Translations under genes and position numbers: made by a program
In this document: positions 11,671-24,999 of the stretch, piece by piece
How positions within the stretch are numbered: position 1 is the first letter of the stretch
Layout: the number at the start of each line of letters is the position of its first letter
The notes under the pieces: generated by a model
Databases searched by the model: none
Seen by the model: only the letters and a program-made list of their open reading frames with translations
Told to the model about the DNA's origin: nothing
Assembly: GCA_963573305.1 (NCBI GenBank)
Contig: OY754339.1
Location: 9,905,941-9,969,940, forward strand
Length of the DNA stretch: 64,000 nucleotides
Source of the DNA: Pyrrhosoma nymphula
Taxonomy: Eukaryota > Arthropoda > Insecta > Odonata > Coenagrionidae
Reading direction: 5' to 3'

Positions 11671-14379
11671 AAAATGGACTTCCACAAAGTTACGCCAGAA
11701 CGGATGAATTCAATCTATTCAATTCTATTGGTGCACGGGTGTAACCGTGTTAGACAATATTATGAAATACAATGATGAGGAGTCCGCAATGATAACTGTA
11801 AACAAATACGGTATCCAAGCACTAAAAGAAATGTCTTGTAAATGGCTACGCAGAACGGCGCCTCCGACCTAGGGGACCGGGGGTGATATCAGCGGCGCAC
11901 AGGTCTATGTGAATTTGGTGTCGAAATTTTGAGCTTTCATTTTAATTATATGACCGCAATAACATTAGTGTTTTCTCGTAAAACTACTTTCAGTAAAATA
12001 ATGCAGTAAAGAGAATGCAAACATGTGTACATTAACAATATAATCCAAGCTTTGTGACAAAGTTGGAGATAGTGTCAAGAAACTAAAAATTGTACGGGCC
12101 ATTTAGAACCAAAAACCTAGAGATACTCTCCGAATTCAGCTGAAGAGGTTAGAATGACTGAATGTTGCGATGTCATGATGGCTGGTACTAAGTCTTCCAT
12201 AGTTGGTGCTTCTGATAGCCGTGTCACGGCGGGGTCTCTCAGCCGTAGGCGTAAGAAATAATTTACCGCGTTTTATTTACAAACAAGGGAGAAATAAGGA
12301 GAGTTCCTCCAGAACCGGTTGTTTCCACGTTACTCAATTGACGTCTCGCTGAAGTCACGAACGCTTCACACAACACTTCGGCGTTCTGGGTCAAGGTCAC
12401 CCACCCCGATCTCTCCTCCACCCGTCGCGTCGTAGCGTTCCTTTGTGAGGTTATATTATTTTATACTCTCCTAGGAATTATGCTTCCGCGGCATTGTGTT
12501 TTTCTCGTGCCCCGGGTGACCTATGAAACGAAAATAAGAATGCAAAAAGTGCGAATCATATTTTCGTTGAGGGACTATGTAAAGGAATACTACAATCTGC
12601 ATGACCCTCGTCATAATCAGATAAGTTGAGTTTTTTGGAGTAATTACAAAAGAAGATACTTGACCAAAAAATCAGTTTCACGTGAAGCTAGAATTTTCGT
12701 TGGAGCCTGTTGAACTACCCACGCTCATTCAGTTTATCTGTTTGTTTAGTCTTCGTTACGGCGTCAAGTAGAAATAAATACGATACTTGAGTTATTTGAT
12801 GCGGAGGTGGGGTGAAGGCATTAGTATCTTCTAAATGCTAGGTTAACTAATACTGAAATATTGCGATAAAAATGTATATTTTTTACATAAAAACTCATTC
12901 AGTTAACTTCCTGCCAAATTTTAATTTGGTGACTATTACAGAAAAATCAACGTTGAAATATACTAACTACCAAAGAAAGACAAAACTAAACAAGTACATA
13001 AACAATGTGAATAAATCTGTCAAAATAAATGTGACTATTTTAGCTGTTTTTGAATAGTTTTTTGTCAATTATAGAGACAAGAATATTTAACAAAGATGTA
13101 CTTGCATTTATGCTCTCATCTGTGTTTGCGTGGTTATGAGGGAATAATGAGACTGAATATTTTGAATACTTGTCTTTCGTGGCAGCGATGTAAAGAGAAA
13201 CTTAAGCGTGTATGAAGCATTCTCATGTCTCTTACTGCATACAATTATGTTATTTAAAAATTGAAAAAGGAACATTATTAGTGAGAACTAAATTCTCAGA
13301 CAAGGTATCTTAATACAGTACATGAGTTATGGAATTCATTAGGGTATTCCTGCCTTCTGTATTGCGGTAGTCTTGGCTTCCGAAGTTGCAATCGATAGTG
13401 TAATTGTTACTAAGGAATTTTCACGACAGTATGTACTGTAAGTGTACTGTTAACTTAGAAGTGAATAAGCGGCCGCGTAGAATCAATTAAAAAGAAAAAA
13501 ACGCACACCAAATCCTCAAATGATACCATCAACAAGCCGAAAATCACGAGTTATCCTTCAATTATTTCAATTTATATATTAAGCTTTGAATTGGAATATT
13601 TTCTTCCTCGCACCCAATTATATATGTATGTAAATTTTGATGAATGTGATTCAGGAATTACTAAAACAACTCTTCACCGATATATTGAGCATGCTCACAT
13701 TCAACCAAGTTCTTGTCAAAATTTATAAGAATATGTCAAGATGTCAAAGTTTATAATTATTTGTTGGGTATCTGTGTCCTCTCCCACCAAGATCAGAAGT
13801 TGAAAAAGTAAGCAAAAATAATGTTTTGTAGCTTTGAAAAACCAGATCATGCTCTGAACATTGGCTTCTCGTCCTCCGCAGCTCAAGCATACGTACGTAG
13901 CAGAAAGCTTAGCAACGGATGGAAGTCCCTCCTTCATTGGGACGGGTCCATCCGAGGGAATTGGAGTGGGATAAAATGATGATAGGGGGGCGTGGAGGAT
14001 GAATGTTGGCGGAAGGGACGGGGACTGGGTCGGAATTGGTCGAGTGAAGAGTACGGATGCCCGTCGGGAAGGAATGCGGATCTCCACTCTAGCGACACAG
14101 CGACATCACTTGCGCAGTGGGCCCTCCGAAACCAAGACGGTTGGTGGTACGATTTTATATGTTAGCATCGCAAAATACTCTGCGCATCACACGTCGTGGG
14201 ATGTCATCTTTTACATTACTAGTTGAAAAGCCTTCTGAAACAGACTAAAATATTGGAGACATAGCCAAAACGTAATGAATAAAATAAACAATTAAATAGA
14301 AATTAATGTGTTTTTTAATTTTTGATGAGACCAATATATGTAAATATGGTTATTTTTCATTCAAGTATTCTACCAGATG
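11671..14379. other. AT-rich stretch without recognised gene
   Basis: No domain-bearing frame, RNA gene or element end is recognised. The sequence near 11870-11900 and 12200-12500 is somewhat richer in GC. Confidence 0.5.
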
Positions 14380-14394
14380 ATTGGTAGGTTCTTG

Positions 14395-14910
14395 GACAGT
14401 CCCCATTCTGCATCCCAACCTCATACACATTGTCTCGCTTTCCCTCCTAAGGATGTCCCTCTTCAATTCTTCATATCTTCAACCTCCTCTTATTTCGTCC
14501 AGAATTCCTATCCTCTTCCTTCCTCTTCCACGCTTCCCCAGTGTTCTCCCCTCTATCACTCTCTTCAGCATGCCCTTTCCTCTCAAAACCTCCTCCATCC
14601 ATCTCTTCTGCCTTCTCCGAACCTCTGCCACAAGCTTCCTCTCCTCTCCGACCATATCCAATACCTCCTCCTTCCTCTTCCACGCTTCCCCAGTGTTCTC
14701 CCCTCTATCACTCTCTTCAGCATGCCCTTTCCTCTCAAAACCTCCTCCATCCATCTCTTCTGCCTTCTCCGAACCTCTGCCACAAGCTTCATCTCCTCTC
14801 CGACCATATCCAATGCCTCCTTGTTTGTCTTCCTCGCCATCCAGCTCACCTTCTCCATCCTTCTCCAAACCCACATCTCGAACGCCTCAAGTCTACGCAA
14901 AGCAATATAT
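14395..14910 (-). pseudogene. Non-LTR retrotransposon (RTE-like LINE) C-terminal remnant
   Basis: On the minus strand the reading frames contain WRRMEKVSWMARKTNKEA, then EVRRRQKRWMEEVLRGKG, then a Gly/Arg/Lys-rich segment. This is the familiar tail after the reverse transcriptase of RTE-like and related LINEs (R-x-R-x-K-R-W, then GRRGRGRP-like). The part from 14521 to 14824 is a 152 bp tandem duplication. Because 152 is not a multiple of three, the second unit continues in another frame, so the open frames here overlap. No reverse transcriptase core remains. It is a fragment, probably 5'-truncated. Confidence 0.7.
14521..14824. repeat. 152 bp tandem duplication inside LINE remnant
   Basis: Two consecutive copies, 14521-14672 and 14673-14824, both begin TCCTCTTCCACGC and run through the same sequence to GACCATATCCAAT. 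They are almost identical, which indicates a recent event compared with the decay of the surrounding LINE. Confidence 0.9.
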
Positions 14911-15059
14911 TATCTAAATGCTAGAGATTTTTCTGTAAACCACATTTTTGGTTAAGCATGCGGTGCTGCCACTGAGCAGTTCCCCTTGAGTGTATTGTGA
15001 AAATTGCATAGTAAGTCTGCGCCATGTGTCAGTTAGTGGAGAATGTGTAAGGGAGCTCG

Positions 15060-16672
15060 GGTAAAGGTGAGCTTTCGTCCCGCCAGCGTTTTCGCAAATT
15101 TCACCCACTTACAATAGAGATATCGGTACCAAATTCACATCACTTATAAAGCAAACCTTGCGCATTTGTAAAATACTTTCAACACAACAATGCATCAACT
15201 ACTTAAGGAATGGGAAACTTTCAAACCTGAGAAGTGCGTTTTTTCCTCTCCGCCATCTTGTGAAAAAATGCCGTTTCCTCTTATCCACTGTACGTGGCGC
15301 AGCGATCGAGCAGTTGGTTCTCTAGCATATGCACACCTCTCCTACACTATTTCTTCCCGCCTTCCACTCAAACTCGCACCGCAACAGCCATTTACTACAA
15401 TGCAATTCCATTCATTCCACCGCAGTAAACATTGCACATTTCACTTCAAATGAAGGATTTACACTTCCTTATCACTCGCATTTATTCCACTGAACTAATA
15501 ACATTTCACGTTTCACTTTAAATGGAGGATTGCGAGTTCCCGCAGCGAGTAACAAGCTGACTCCGCCGAAACGGAAGTCTGGATCGTAGAAATTTGTGTG
15601 TGCGTGCACGATGGGCAACTCATGGCGACCGTACTCCACACACGCAAGACAAAATGATTAACGCCAACAAGCTTCTCAACTCTCGTTGGCGAATGAATAC
15701 CGGTTGACTTTTCAACAATCAACTTCCAATTATTGACAGTTAATTTACCCTTCCACACTACCCGAGAGAAATCCGTCAACAATACTATTTACTTAGCCTC
15801 TAACAAAAGCCCACTTATAATAACCTTGTCATCTGACGAATTTTATACCAGAAATAATACGCAGAATAACATTTTAGCCTTCTACCAATGCCCACGAATA
15901 ATCACCAATAAGCGTGAGGGATTCTATTCTTAAAATAATACGCAGAATAACATTTTAGCCTTCTATCTATGCGCACTGAAAATCACCAATAAGCGTGAGG
16001 GATTCTATTCATAAAATAATACGCAGAATAACATTTTAGCCTTCTACCAATGCCCACCAATAATCACCAATGAGCGAGAGGGATTCTATTCTTAAAATAA
16101 TACGCCCCCCAAGTTTATTGGAGGGGTGGGTTCAGGGCAAAGGAATGGAAGGGAAATTCGTTTTTCGGTTTAACAAAAGACGGAAATGCAGTACAAATCA
16201 GCATTTTGAAATTTCCTCCACTCCCAGAAATGCCCATTTCCACTTTACCATTCCTGCGAAAACTGCGTTTTTCGCTGTATTAATTCACGAAAATGCGTTT
16301 TTCACTTTTGAAAATGGCCACATCGGGCCCGCGTACCGTCCCACCCTAGCACCCCTGTTTCACTCCATAGGCCCGTAAGCTTGTTGGGGGGGTGGGGTAT
16401 AGGAATATAGTAGAAGTGAAATTAGTCTTATCCCTCTACTGGTTGTTCGTGAAAACCACCAAATATGGCGTCGAAAACGGACGAAAAAGTCGAAAAATTG
16501 GTCATTTTCAAACGTCTATATCTCAAAAACTACTAGTCACACGGGTATGATTCTCACATTTTTACAAATGCGCAACCTTCCTCTACTCATAAGTATCACA
16601 TTCAATATCGTAAGTTTCCTAGGTTTTTCAAAAAAAAATGTTGACCGTGCGGGACGAAAGCTCACCTTTACC
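15060..16672. mobile_element. Complete non-autonomous DNA transposon (9 bp target duplication)
   Basis: The two ends carry a perfect 24 bp inverted repeat (15060-15083 and 16649-16672) beginning GGTAAAGGTGAGC. They are flanked by identical 9 bp sequences GGGAGCTCG at 15051-15059 and 16673-16681. A 9 bp duplication is typical of Mutator-like elements and also fits Merlin (8-9 bp). The superfamily is therefore open. The 1613 bp interior has no transposase frame. It holds an 81 bp tandem array near the right half and two G-rich tracts near 16130 and 16385. Its first ~320 bp recur at 60004-60322. Confidence 0.85.
15772..16105. repeat. 81 bp tandem array
   Basis: Units starting AATAATACGCAGAATAAC lie at 15853, 15934 and 16015, with the start of another at 16096: a spacing of exactly 81 each time. 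A diverged unit can be traced upstream from about 15772. The array lies inside the 1.6 kb transposon and so was probably generated within it. Confidence 0.9.
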
Positions 16673-16741
16673 GGGAGCTCGCTTGCCAACTATTGTTGCA
16701 TATCTGAATCACTACGCCTAGCAACTGAACAATACGTACGT

Positions 16742-17850
16742 ACACGTTGCCATTTATATACTATATATCGCAAATTTTGTACATTGATACGTTATCATAA
16801 TTATCGCACATAGCTACTTTATCCCAGATAATCGCATGTTACGGAATTATCCAAACTATCACGTATTGCTGCGTTATAGAGATTATCGCATATTGCTACA
16901 CTATCAACATCATCGCATATTCATAAGGCGGCTTTACACATGGAAGTTAATTTCATGGCAGCAGTCTAGCAAGTCGCTTGCAAGTGGTACTTCGATGTGT
17001 AAGCACGTACTTCCATGGCAGTAGGGGTCGATAGCGGAACTAATCGACCGCGGTTCGCACTTGCAAGGAAAATACACTGGCATCTATTTTACCTGCAAGT
17101 AGCATTTCGATTCAGCGATAGTATTGCAAAACATCTTGTGAAATATTCTGCCTGGTTCGGCTCAATTGAAAAACCACAGTTATATTTAATATGAATTTCC
17201 TCACGATTAAAATTAGATATTTTTTCTGTTGAAGAATACAAAATATTTCGCATAATTAATTCCATCATGTCAATAGTGATATAATCAACAAATATTTAAC
17301 CCAAAGTGAACTATAGAAATGTGTATAATAATACTGTTTTACAATCATATGTTAACATTTCCGTATTAATATACGATGGTAGTACCTGCAGGGTTTTGAT
17401 TTAATGGTTCATTGATTGCTTGATTTTATCTCCTTAGTTCCGCTGTACATTTGTTTGCGGATAAGCCGAAAGTAATGTGTAAGCAAAGCTATGCCCTGCA
17501 AGTAGCGATAAAAATCATTACTTCGCTGCATTCGCTACTTCCATAGAAGTCAACTCCCATGTGTAATGGCGGCTATAGACTCGAGGGTATCGCAATATTC
17601 TGCGTTATCGAAGTTATGGTATACTGCTGCATTTTAGAAATTATTGAATTTTGATACATCATCGACATTAACGCAAATTGCTGCTTTATCGAAATTAGTT
17701 TGTATTTCCACATTATCTGCATTGTTGAATATTGCTAAATTATCGAAATTATGTCACGTATCGCATGACGCATGTTACAGAAAGTATAACTACATTATTA
17801 TCCTCACATATAATTTTCTGAATAGTTTTCTCGTCTTCTGCGAATATTGA
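16742..17850. repeat. Decayed ATCGCA-type minisatellite, interrupted
   Basis: Loose repeats built on TATCGCATATTGCTAC with a spacing of roughly 28-36 bases run over 16742-16925 and resume at about 17575-17770. The gap holds the inverted-repeat element at 16926-17574. Units are strongly diverged, so the array is old. Confidence 0.6.
16926..17574. mobile_element. Inverted-repeat MITE inserted in minisatellite
   Basis: The left end AGGCGGCTTTACACATGG and the reversed right end AGCCGCCATTACACATGG continue as related sequence for about 36 bases. Both ends have ATA directly outside, a possible 3 bp duplication. The interior repeats GCAAGT and ACTTCCAT near both ends, as subterminal motifs do. The ends resemble those of the 45.4 kb Harbinger-like element (a G/C-rich start, then TTTACAC). 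649 bp, no coding capacity. The superfamily assignment is tentative. Confidence 0.7.
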
Positions 17851-18720
17851 ACCGAGTTCCATAATGACACGTGAATCCGCGTATCGCGTGATAGCTGTGC
17901 CTCCCTAATTTTCACTCATCAAGATGACTGAATTTTCGTATTCCACGAGTTAACGGAGGAACTGCATGTCAAGTTCTAACGCCTTTTGAATTCCTACGCT
18001 AGCTATACCTTCGAAAAGCGTGGAAAGGATCACACACACTTCTCACTATCTCAAAAACTTCCCTGGCTTGATGAAAAACAAGGACAAACTTTATGATAGT
18101 TTATTTCATGTACTCTCTGTTTAAACAAAGTAAGCTCCGGGATATAATCGCTGTTTTAAGGTAGGGAGGAATTTATAGGGTAAAATCTCATTTTATGTTA
18201 TTCAGAATCGATCCAGGTGGTATCCTACTTTAAATTTGGCTAGGATTTACTTTGGATCTACTCCTTCACAGTAATGGGATTCCATATTTGAAAAAACTTT
18301 CCCGATATTGAAAGAATCTTCAACCTTAAGTGTAGATATTTAAAGGGAAATATTTCAATTTGTCAATAGATAATACTCTGTATTAGTGATAGTTTTTTTA
18401 ATTTTAACCTTAATTTTAATAAGCAAATGACTATCGAAACTATCACCAAGTTATGTAGTAGTCTCGAGACAGATATATAGTGAAACTTATACATAATGAA
18501 TGAAAATTATCCAAGAACCACTTTTCTAGGATTTTTCATCATCAAATAGTAATTTTTCTTTCATATATATAATTTGATCTTTTTATTGTTATTAATTTCT
18601 GACTCACGCATATATTTACGTATTCTGAATTTTTCAGTGGCTTGCTTATATTGGAATACCTTGTTTCGGTTTGTTAAAGAGGATGTAATAATGCTAGTTC
18701 AATAAATATTATTGCTATTA
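17851..18720. other. AT-rich stretch without recognised gene
   Basis: Nothing recognised on either strand. Confidence 0.5.
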
Positions 18721-18724
18721 TCAT

Positions 18725-19330
18725 ATCATGCATCGCATATCATCCGGCGGTCCATCAGTCCAACCGTCGAAGTTCGCAGTCGATGCGCCGTAATGTCACT
18801 CAGGCCTACTTCCCAACTGTGTCACCCCGCGAGAGAACCCACACTTCACCAGGGAACGTATGCGTGGGAAATGTTGACACTATAGACTATCGCTGTGCCA
18901 TGCGAGCACACGTAGTACTACCGAGCTCTCTAGGGCGGCTGCGAATACGTACTTAAATCCCGGGACGATTCGCGCACGGAGATGGCGTATACGGAGGACG
19001 TTTTCCATAATTTTTGCATCAAGAGCATTCGGGGGCAGAGATTTGCGTCGTGCATCTGGTCCCCGTAGGTTTGTGCTCGTATCCGTGGAGACCGGAGAGA
19101 GAAGTCGAGATGCAAATTCCCACTCCCATCCAGGCCCGGCCCAACCACGAAAACCATGTCACTCTCTTCTAAAATACTGCTCGCCACCTATTCCTTCTAC
19201 ACCTACCCCGTGCTTCGATTCGTTGCGGGACGTAGTAGGGAGACTGCTATTCTTAAGTCATCCATCGCATTTCGGTGGAATTTACAAAGCGTTAGAATAG
19301 CCAGAAAGATATTTCAGATCGGAATTGTAG
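18725..19330. other. GC-rich, CpG-containing island
   Basis: A sharp rise in GC and CpG content against AT-rich flanks. The short overlapping frames on both strands have no recognised domain. It may mark a promoter or an untranslated exon; this is only inference from composition. Confidence 0.35.
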
Positions 19331-19554
19331 CACAAGGGCAAAGGAAAGGATTGTACTCATCGCCTCAGGACAAGACGAAGATTTTCCACCAATGTTTTGT
19401 TTTATTGTGAGTTGGTGTGTGTAATATGGTTTCCAAGTCAACTTTGTGGATGTATACAGCCATGAAAAATTAATATGGTTAATACTTTCTCAAAAATCAC
19501 AAAATATTTTGAACCTCTGGTCGGTTTAACGGAAACGAGCTCTCTCTGCGAAGT

Positions 19555-19625
19555 CAGTCAATTTTTAAAAATTATTTTAATTATATAAAACTATATTCAA
19601 AGCAATAGTGTTATCTTCAGGTACG
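19555..19625 (-). repeat. Penelope-like tail, single decayed copy
   Basis: On the minus strand CCTGAAGATAACAC (CTGAAGA is the complement of 19614-19620) is followed by GCTTTGAATATAG and then an AATTAAAATAAT stretch. The order core, GAA, A/T-rich AATAAAA-like tail matches the other Penelope-type ends in this window, but no stem II pairing or stem III palindrome is convincing. Confidence 0.35.
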
Positions 19626-19699
19626 AAAAGTGATGCCATTGTGTTAAATTTATTTGTACCATTATGCGCATTATTTTTTAACATTTTTTTATTTTTCTA

Positions 19700-22600
19700 T
19701 GGCTTTTAATCTCCGTGACTAAAGCTACGAAGTTTTTTACGCCAACTAGCTACCTTTCACAAAGGTTAAATATTTTGTATATAGACTCGATTTATTCATA
19801 TAAGTTTGGGTAGTCGAAATAAAATTCGGTTTCCTTAGTTATCCAGCCTTGCATTGTTTATCTTTATCTTGTTCGATTCCTCGATATCCTCTACTTCCCG
19901 AATGCAGCCAACCCCTGCATTTTTCTGTTTTGCACTACTCTCGCCATGGCTTGTCGTGAAAAGCGCGCGTTAGGAAACGAGGCAGAGAAGCAGGGCAGTT
20001 TTTATCAATTTATCCATGCCAATGCATTCGAGTAGCTCGATCAATGCAGTTATAAGAAATATGTTTCAGATGAAAATGGCACCACGTAGGTTGCAACTCA
20101 GGATCGTAATTATCGAACCAACATAGCATGGTAATTTTCTACCAACATTTGACTTAGGTTTTCAGGTTTGTAATTGAGTGAGATTACGTTTTCAGGCAGT
20201 TGAATTCGATTGTTTACTTCTCCATAGGGTGACAGCCAGAAAGATACTTCAGATAGAAATCACAACCCAACAATTCCACGGTCCAAATTCACGTAATCAA
20301 CATGACATGGTGACTTTTCGTTGATATTTAATTTATATAGATAGCACATAGTTGAGTAAAATAGCTTACTGATCAAATTTAAGTGGTGGGACTGTTATAT
20401 GAAAACGGTGGTTAGTATTGCCTAAAAATTTCAATCAATCTTTTTTTTTAATAACAAAAAGCCAAAGTAAAAAAAACTATTTTGGAAATCAGCCAAATGT
20501 TTTTATATTTCAGTATTTTTATTTAATAGGTAAAATGTAAAAGTACCATCCTTAGGTACGTGAGAATGACGCATTTACTATATAAATTTAGACGCATCTT
20601 TATTAACATGTTTGGTTAAACATGCTTTCATAGATCGATGGATAACAAAATCACTGCAGAGGTAATCCTAAACTGACGTTATTCTTAAGCCACATCTACA
20701 AGTTACCTAGCCATCTTAAGGTTATCTGATCGCTAATGAGACTAAATGAATTCCCACAGGTGAATTTTGGAGTAGTGGAGGTGGATTCCAGTTTCCTTCT
20801 TGACCTGTCATAACCCCTAATGTTTCCATCTCCCTCTCTCCATAATACTCCACTCATTACTCAACTCCATCGTCTTCACTGTAGCGACTCCTTCCTTTCG
20901 CTATATCCGCTCGCCTCCTTCTCTGATGGGACGGGATAGGGAACCAGTGAGACTGAGAGACAGTTCACATTAACTCATATATGCCGTTGCGGTGAAGTTC
21001 CTTGATGGTTGAATAGCATGATGGACATTTCAGATAGAAATGGCATCACGGCGGTACTGGTGCGTGATGATATGCATTGAATGAGTGAAACTCAGTGATT
21101 TTCCATTGTTGTTTTTTTAAGGATCTACTTCGATGGTTTCCTATTCAATGATGACAATTTTACAGCAATAAAAAGAATATTGGTCTGTGTCCTGAAATAT
21201 TTCTTATATTCTTTGCACTACGTAATTCGTATGACTACACTGATCGCACAAAAATATATTTGTGGAATAATACCAGATATTTTTAGTTTTTACCTTTTTA
21301 CAAACGGAAAGTACCTACCGTAGTTTTAAGTTTTTCTTGAATTCAACGTTAAACGTAAACGGGGTACCTCCAGGTAACTCTGACTTGATCTAGTTAAACA
21401 AAGTTCATGGTTGTGAATCGTCTTGAACCTGAAAGAATATCCGCCGAAAATATTCTTCCTTAGACTTGTCTGAAACTACATTTAAACAGTCGCACTTGTC
21501 TTACATGCTTGGTGTGTGACGTACTCTTTTCACTAGGATGGTAAAGTAACTCTCCGTTTGTGAAAACCAAGAAAGTTACCTCTGATGTTCTCTGTATCCA
21601 CTTGAAAAGGGAACTATAGTTTGTATAGTTACTATAGTTTGATGTTATAAATTTAAACCAAAACTTTAAACGGAATCCGTAATAAAATAACTAAGTCCAA
21701 AAAGCTCTAAAGCATCAAAATCTTACGATTACGAGAATACCTAATTCTTTGTTGGTGCTAATAGTTTGACTTAGTGAAGAGACCAAACATCCTATGATTC
21801 GAACTTAGTTAACAATATATATCTTATGATAAATTTGAACTCTTAACTTATATAAGTTTTGAATTGAGATAGATTATATTAACATCAATCATGAAATGAA
21901 AATGTGTTTCGATTTATCGTATCCAAAGTAACTTTGAAAATGCCAATTTTCTCTATCGATTTTCGATGCATTCTCAAATTTCTGCTGTGTAGTTTACTGA
22001 TTAAAAAATTGAATTGAGCAATAAAGTTTATTTTAATCTGATAAATAGCGCTTCACGCGTGATTTAGCCCGGATGCATTTCATGAAGACATATTTTGAGA
22101 CTTCTCGCAGAAACTAGGGCAAAATTTGAAACGAAATACCCACGTGAGAGCTCAGTAAACTTCCTAATTCTGTCAGCACAACAGTGAGGCAGTCGCCGGG
22201 AGTCAATTTGCCGAATGTCGCCGTTAAAACCGCACAAATAACAGCGTCCTTCCTCTCTTCCCTCACCTATTACCCTCCCCTCCTCTTAACCCCTGCCCCT
22301 CCTCCCCCTCCCTCCCATGCAGCAGCGTTTGGGAGTGGGTCGATTTTGCCCTCGGTAAACACGAAACCAGACATTGCTAGGGGGATTAAGGAGGAGCGGA
22401 GGGGCCGAATTATCAACCACCAGTTCGTTCTTCTGTTTGCCATCCGCCACACTCCACCTCTCCCCACATCATAAGCCAGCGTCCATCGGGCGTCACAAAG
22501 TTTGCTTCCGCGTCAGCCGAGACGGTGACAACGATTCCTCCTGACGGCACGCAGGTTTCCCAAGACATTGAGCTTTCCCGGAACGGGTGTTGTGGGGGGG

Positions 22601-24990
22601 TGAGTGAACGGGGCTAGTGGAAGGGGGAAGCTTGCGCGAAGGCCTGGTGGAAGAGGTAGTTGAGATACGGTAAAGGTAAAGAGAGGGAAGTGAGGCAGGG
22701 GCGTACAAGCGTCCTATATCGTTTTCAGTGCATTAAAGTGACGGTAACCCAATCGGCAAAAGCGTTGTCGGTATTTTGCTATTGTCAAAGTGTCTCCCAT
22801 ACTTAAGCTGGAGTTTCATTCACGCAAAATACAGGCACTTCTGGCTAGCTATCTCAATAGGTATGTCTGCATGTTTTTATACAGCGGTAAATGTGAAACT
22901 TCGTGTACATGAAATATAGCTTACCTCCTATGGCATGGAATGAATGGCTTAAACTTTTGCTTAGGCTGAGAATGAAAAAAAAATAAAAAATAGGTTTTTT
23001 GATCTGCAATTTTTAATCTTGTCATTCAGGTGTTTTATGATGACAAGCAAGTACTATATTACTAAGGATTTCACTTCAGAATCTTGACGAGACAGATAAG
23101 GAGAATGTATCAAATTGGTTAAATGTTTTACCATAATTTGGCTCGTATGCAGTTTTTTCGGGCAGTAAAGAATGCTCTTTCAAATACCTATTCTTTACTG
23201 GCCAAATACTGAACACACTAGTTGCGCTACTAAGTCACTCAAGGAAATCAATCCTTTTATATCACAATGGGTTGGCTAGTGGCAGTTCCAGGATTCACGT
23301 TATCCTTATCATTAACTTTAACTCTTATGGTGTGAGATCTCTTCGCTTATTGTCTCAGTTTAAGCTAAATATTTTTATATTATTGGATGGTTTTGCGTAG
23401 GTACCTAAAATGCAAATAAAGATTTTGCTGTGGCAGAATTGCGGGAATTATAAATGTTGAGAAATCGTTGGCAATAGTGTAAAAATTCAGCCAAAAGCCT
23501 CAAGCATTCTGATTGTTTACTTTTTCCAAGTGTTTATTTTCATTAATGATTTAATAAATGATTAATTTAAAATCATTATTTTCCGAAATTTGTGGAAAGA
23601 AACATTTTGAGTTGTATGCATCCTGAATACCTAAATGAAACTGACGATGAATTTTGCCTGAGGTAAGTATATATGATGCATATTATATTCAAGCCGCTTT
23701 TTAATTCCAACCCTTCATTTTTTTTGCTTTTTATCACTTGTCTCCTCAGAATATAATAAGTAGGTTGTACCTATATGCCGGCCAAGCGATTTTGATTAAA
23801 AATTTCCACCAAGATTTAACAAGAAGGTAGAAATAGGGTTTTTTTACTATGTTTCTGCGCTTGAAAATGGAGAAACCAGTATAGACTACCGTCAATATTT
23901 GTAGATAATATAGCTTATGAGTTGCCATTTTCAAAGCATCATGTCGTAATAATTGACGCTTTGGTGCAATGTTTTACACTTGCTCATATTATTTACATAA
24001 TTTTACTCTAACAGGGTTATGAAATATTTTGCTTGTTAATTACGGGATAGAAGTGGGCTTGTTGACGGGCTTGAGGAAGGATTGGGATGTGCTGTGTGTG
24101 AAGAATTGGGATGTGACTCATGTTGAATTTTGAAGAAGTAAATAATTTGGAGAATTCATTAAAAGTATACCGACATTACATGTTATATCGTTTTTAAGTT
24201 TCTTGACTTAGGAATTGGAAATATTATGATTAACGAGACGAAAATGTCTGGTTGATAATAAAAGATGACATGCTCATTTTTAACACTCACTGTGTATTCC
24301 GTATGGATATTAAAATTCATATATGCTAGTTCAATCTTCATGTCTGGCAATTAATACATTCGAAGAATAAATAGATAAAATTGTTGGCCCGACTCCCAAG
24401 TGGCATTTCAATATTCAACTCTATAGATATTTCCTCGTCCTTTTTACTATAAAAAGGATGTATTTGGCGAAATAAATGGGTGAAATAATCTCTAGCTAAA
24501 TTTTAGTTCTGCATAGTGCACACTCTTTAAGACTGGAAAGAATGAAAGTTTGTGAAAAAAATGCGACCTGAATATTTATTCAATGACAAGCATTTTTTTA
24601 AGTAAATTACGATATTTGTCCAAATTAAAGTTTAATTATGCATCCAGAGGACGAGACAGTAACTATTTAAACTTCTGCTACCACATGTAATGTTAAAATC
24701 AACCACTGTCGATCATTCATCGTAAGTTCTCCGCTTGAGGTGATGTTGGATTTAAGAACAGATCGAGAGTATAACTAATGATTTTGGAAGATATTGAAAC
24801 ATTTTACTCTCATCCAGTATTTGTTAGCTTCCTTTGATCTGGGAAAACAGAGAGATAGGTCCATCCTAAACTTTACAGGTGATACATGTAGCAATATCAT
24901 TGATGCTCCACTTTGGTATTATCGCATAGTTACACACAAGAGAGAAAATGCTGAGCCTCATCGGAAAAGGCGTTCAGTGTAAATATGTGC
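19700..24990. other. Long AT-rich stretch without recognised gene
   Basis: No coding domain or element boundary is recognised. It contains a GC-rich patch at about 22180-22720 with frames open on both strands, and a short hairpin at 23161-23203 with 13-14 bp arms (AGTAAAGAAT / ATTCTTTACT) around a 16 base loop. Confidence 0.5.
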
Positions 24991-24999
24991 AGTGGCTCG

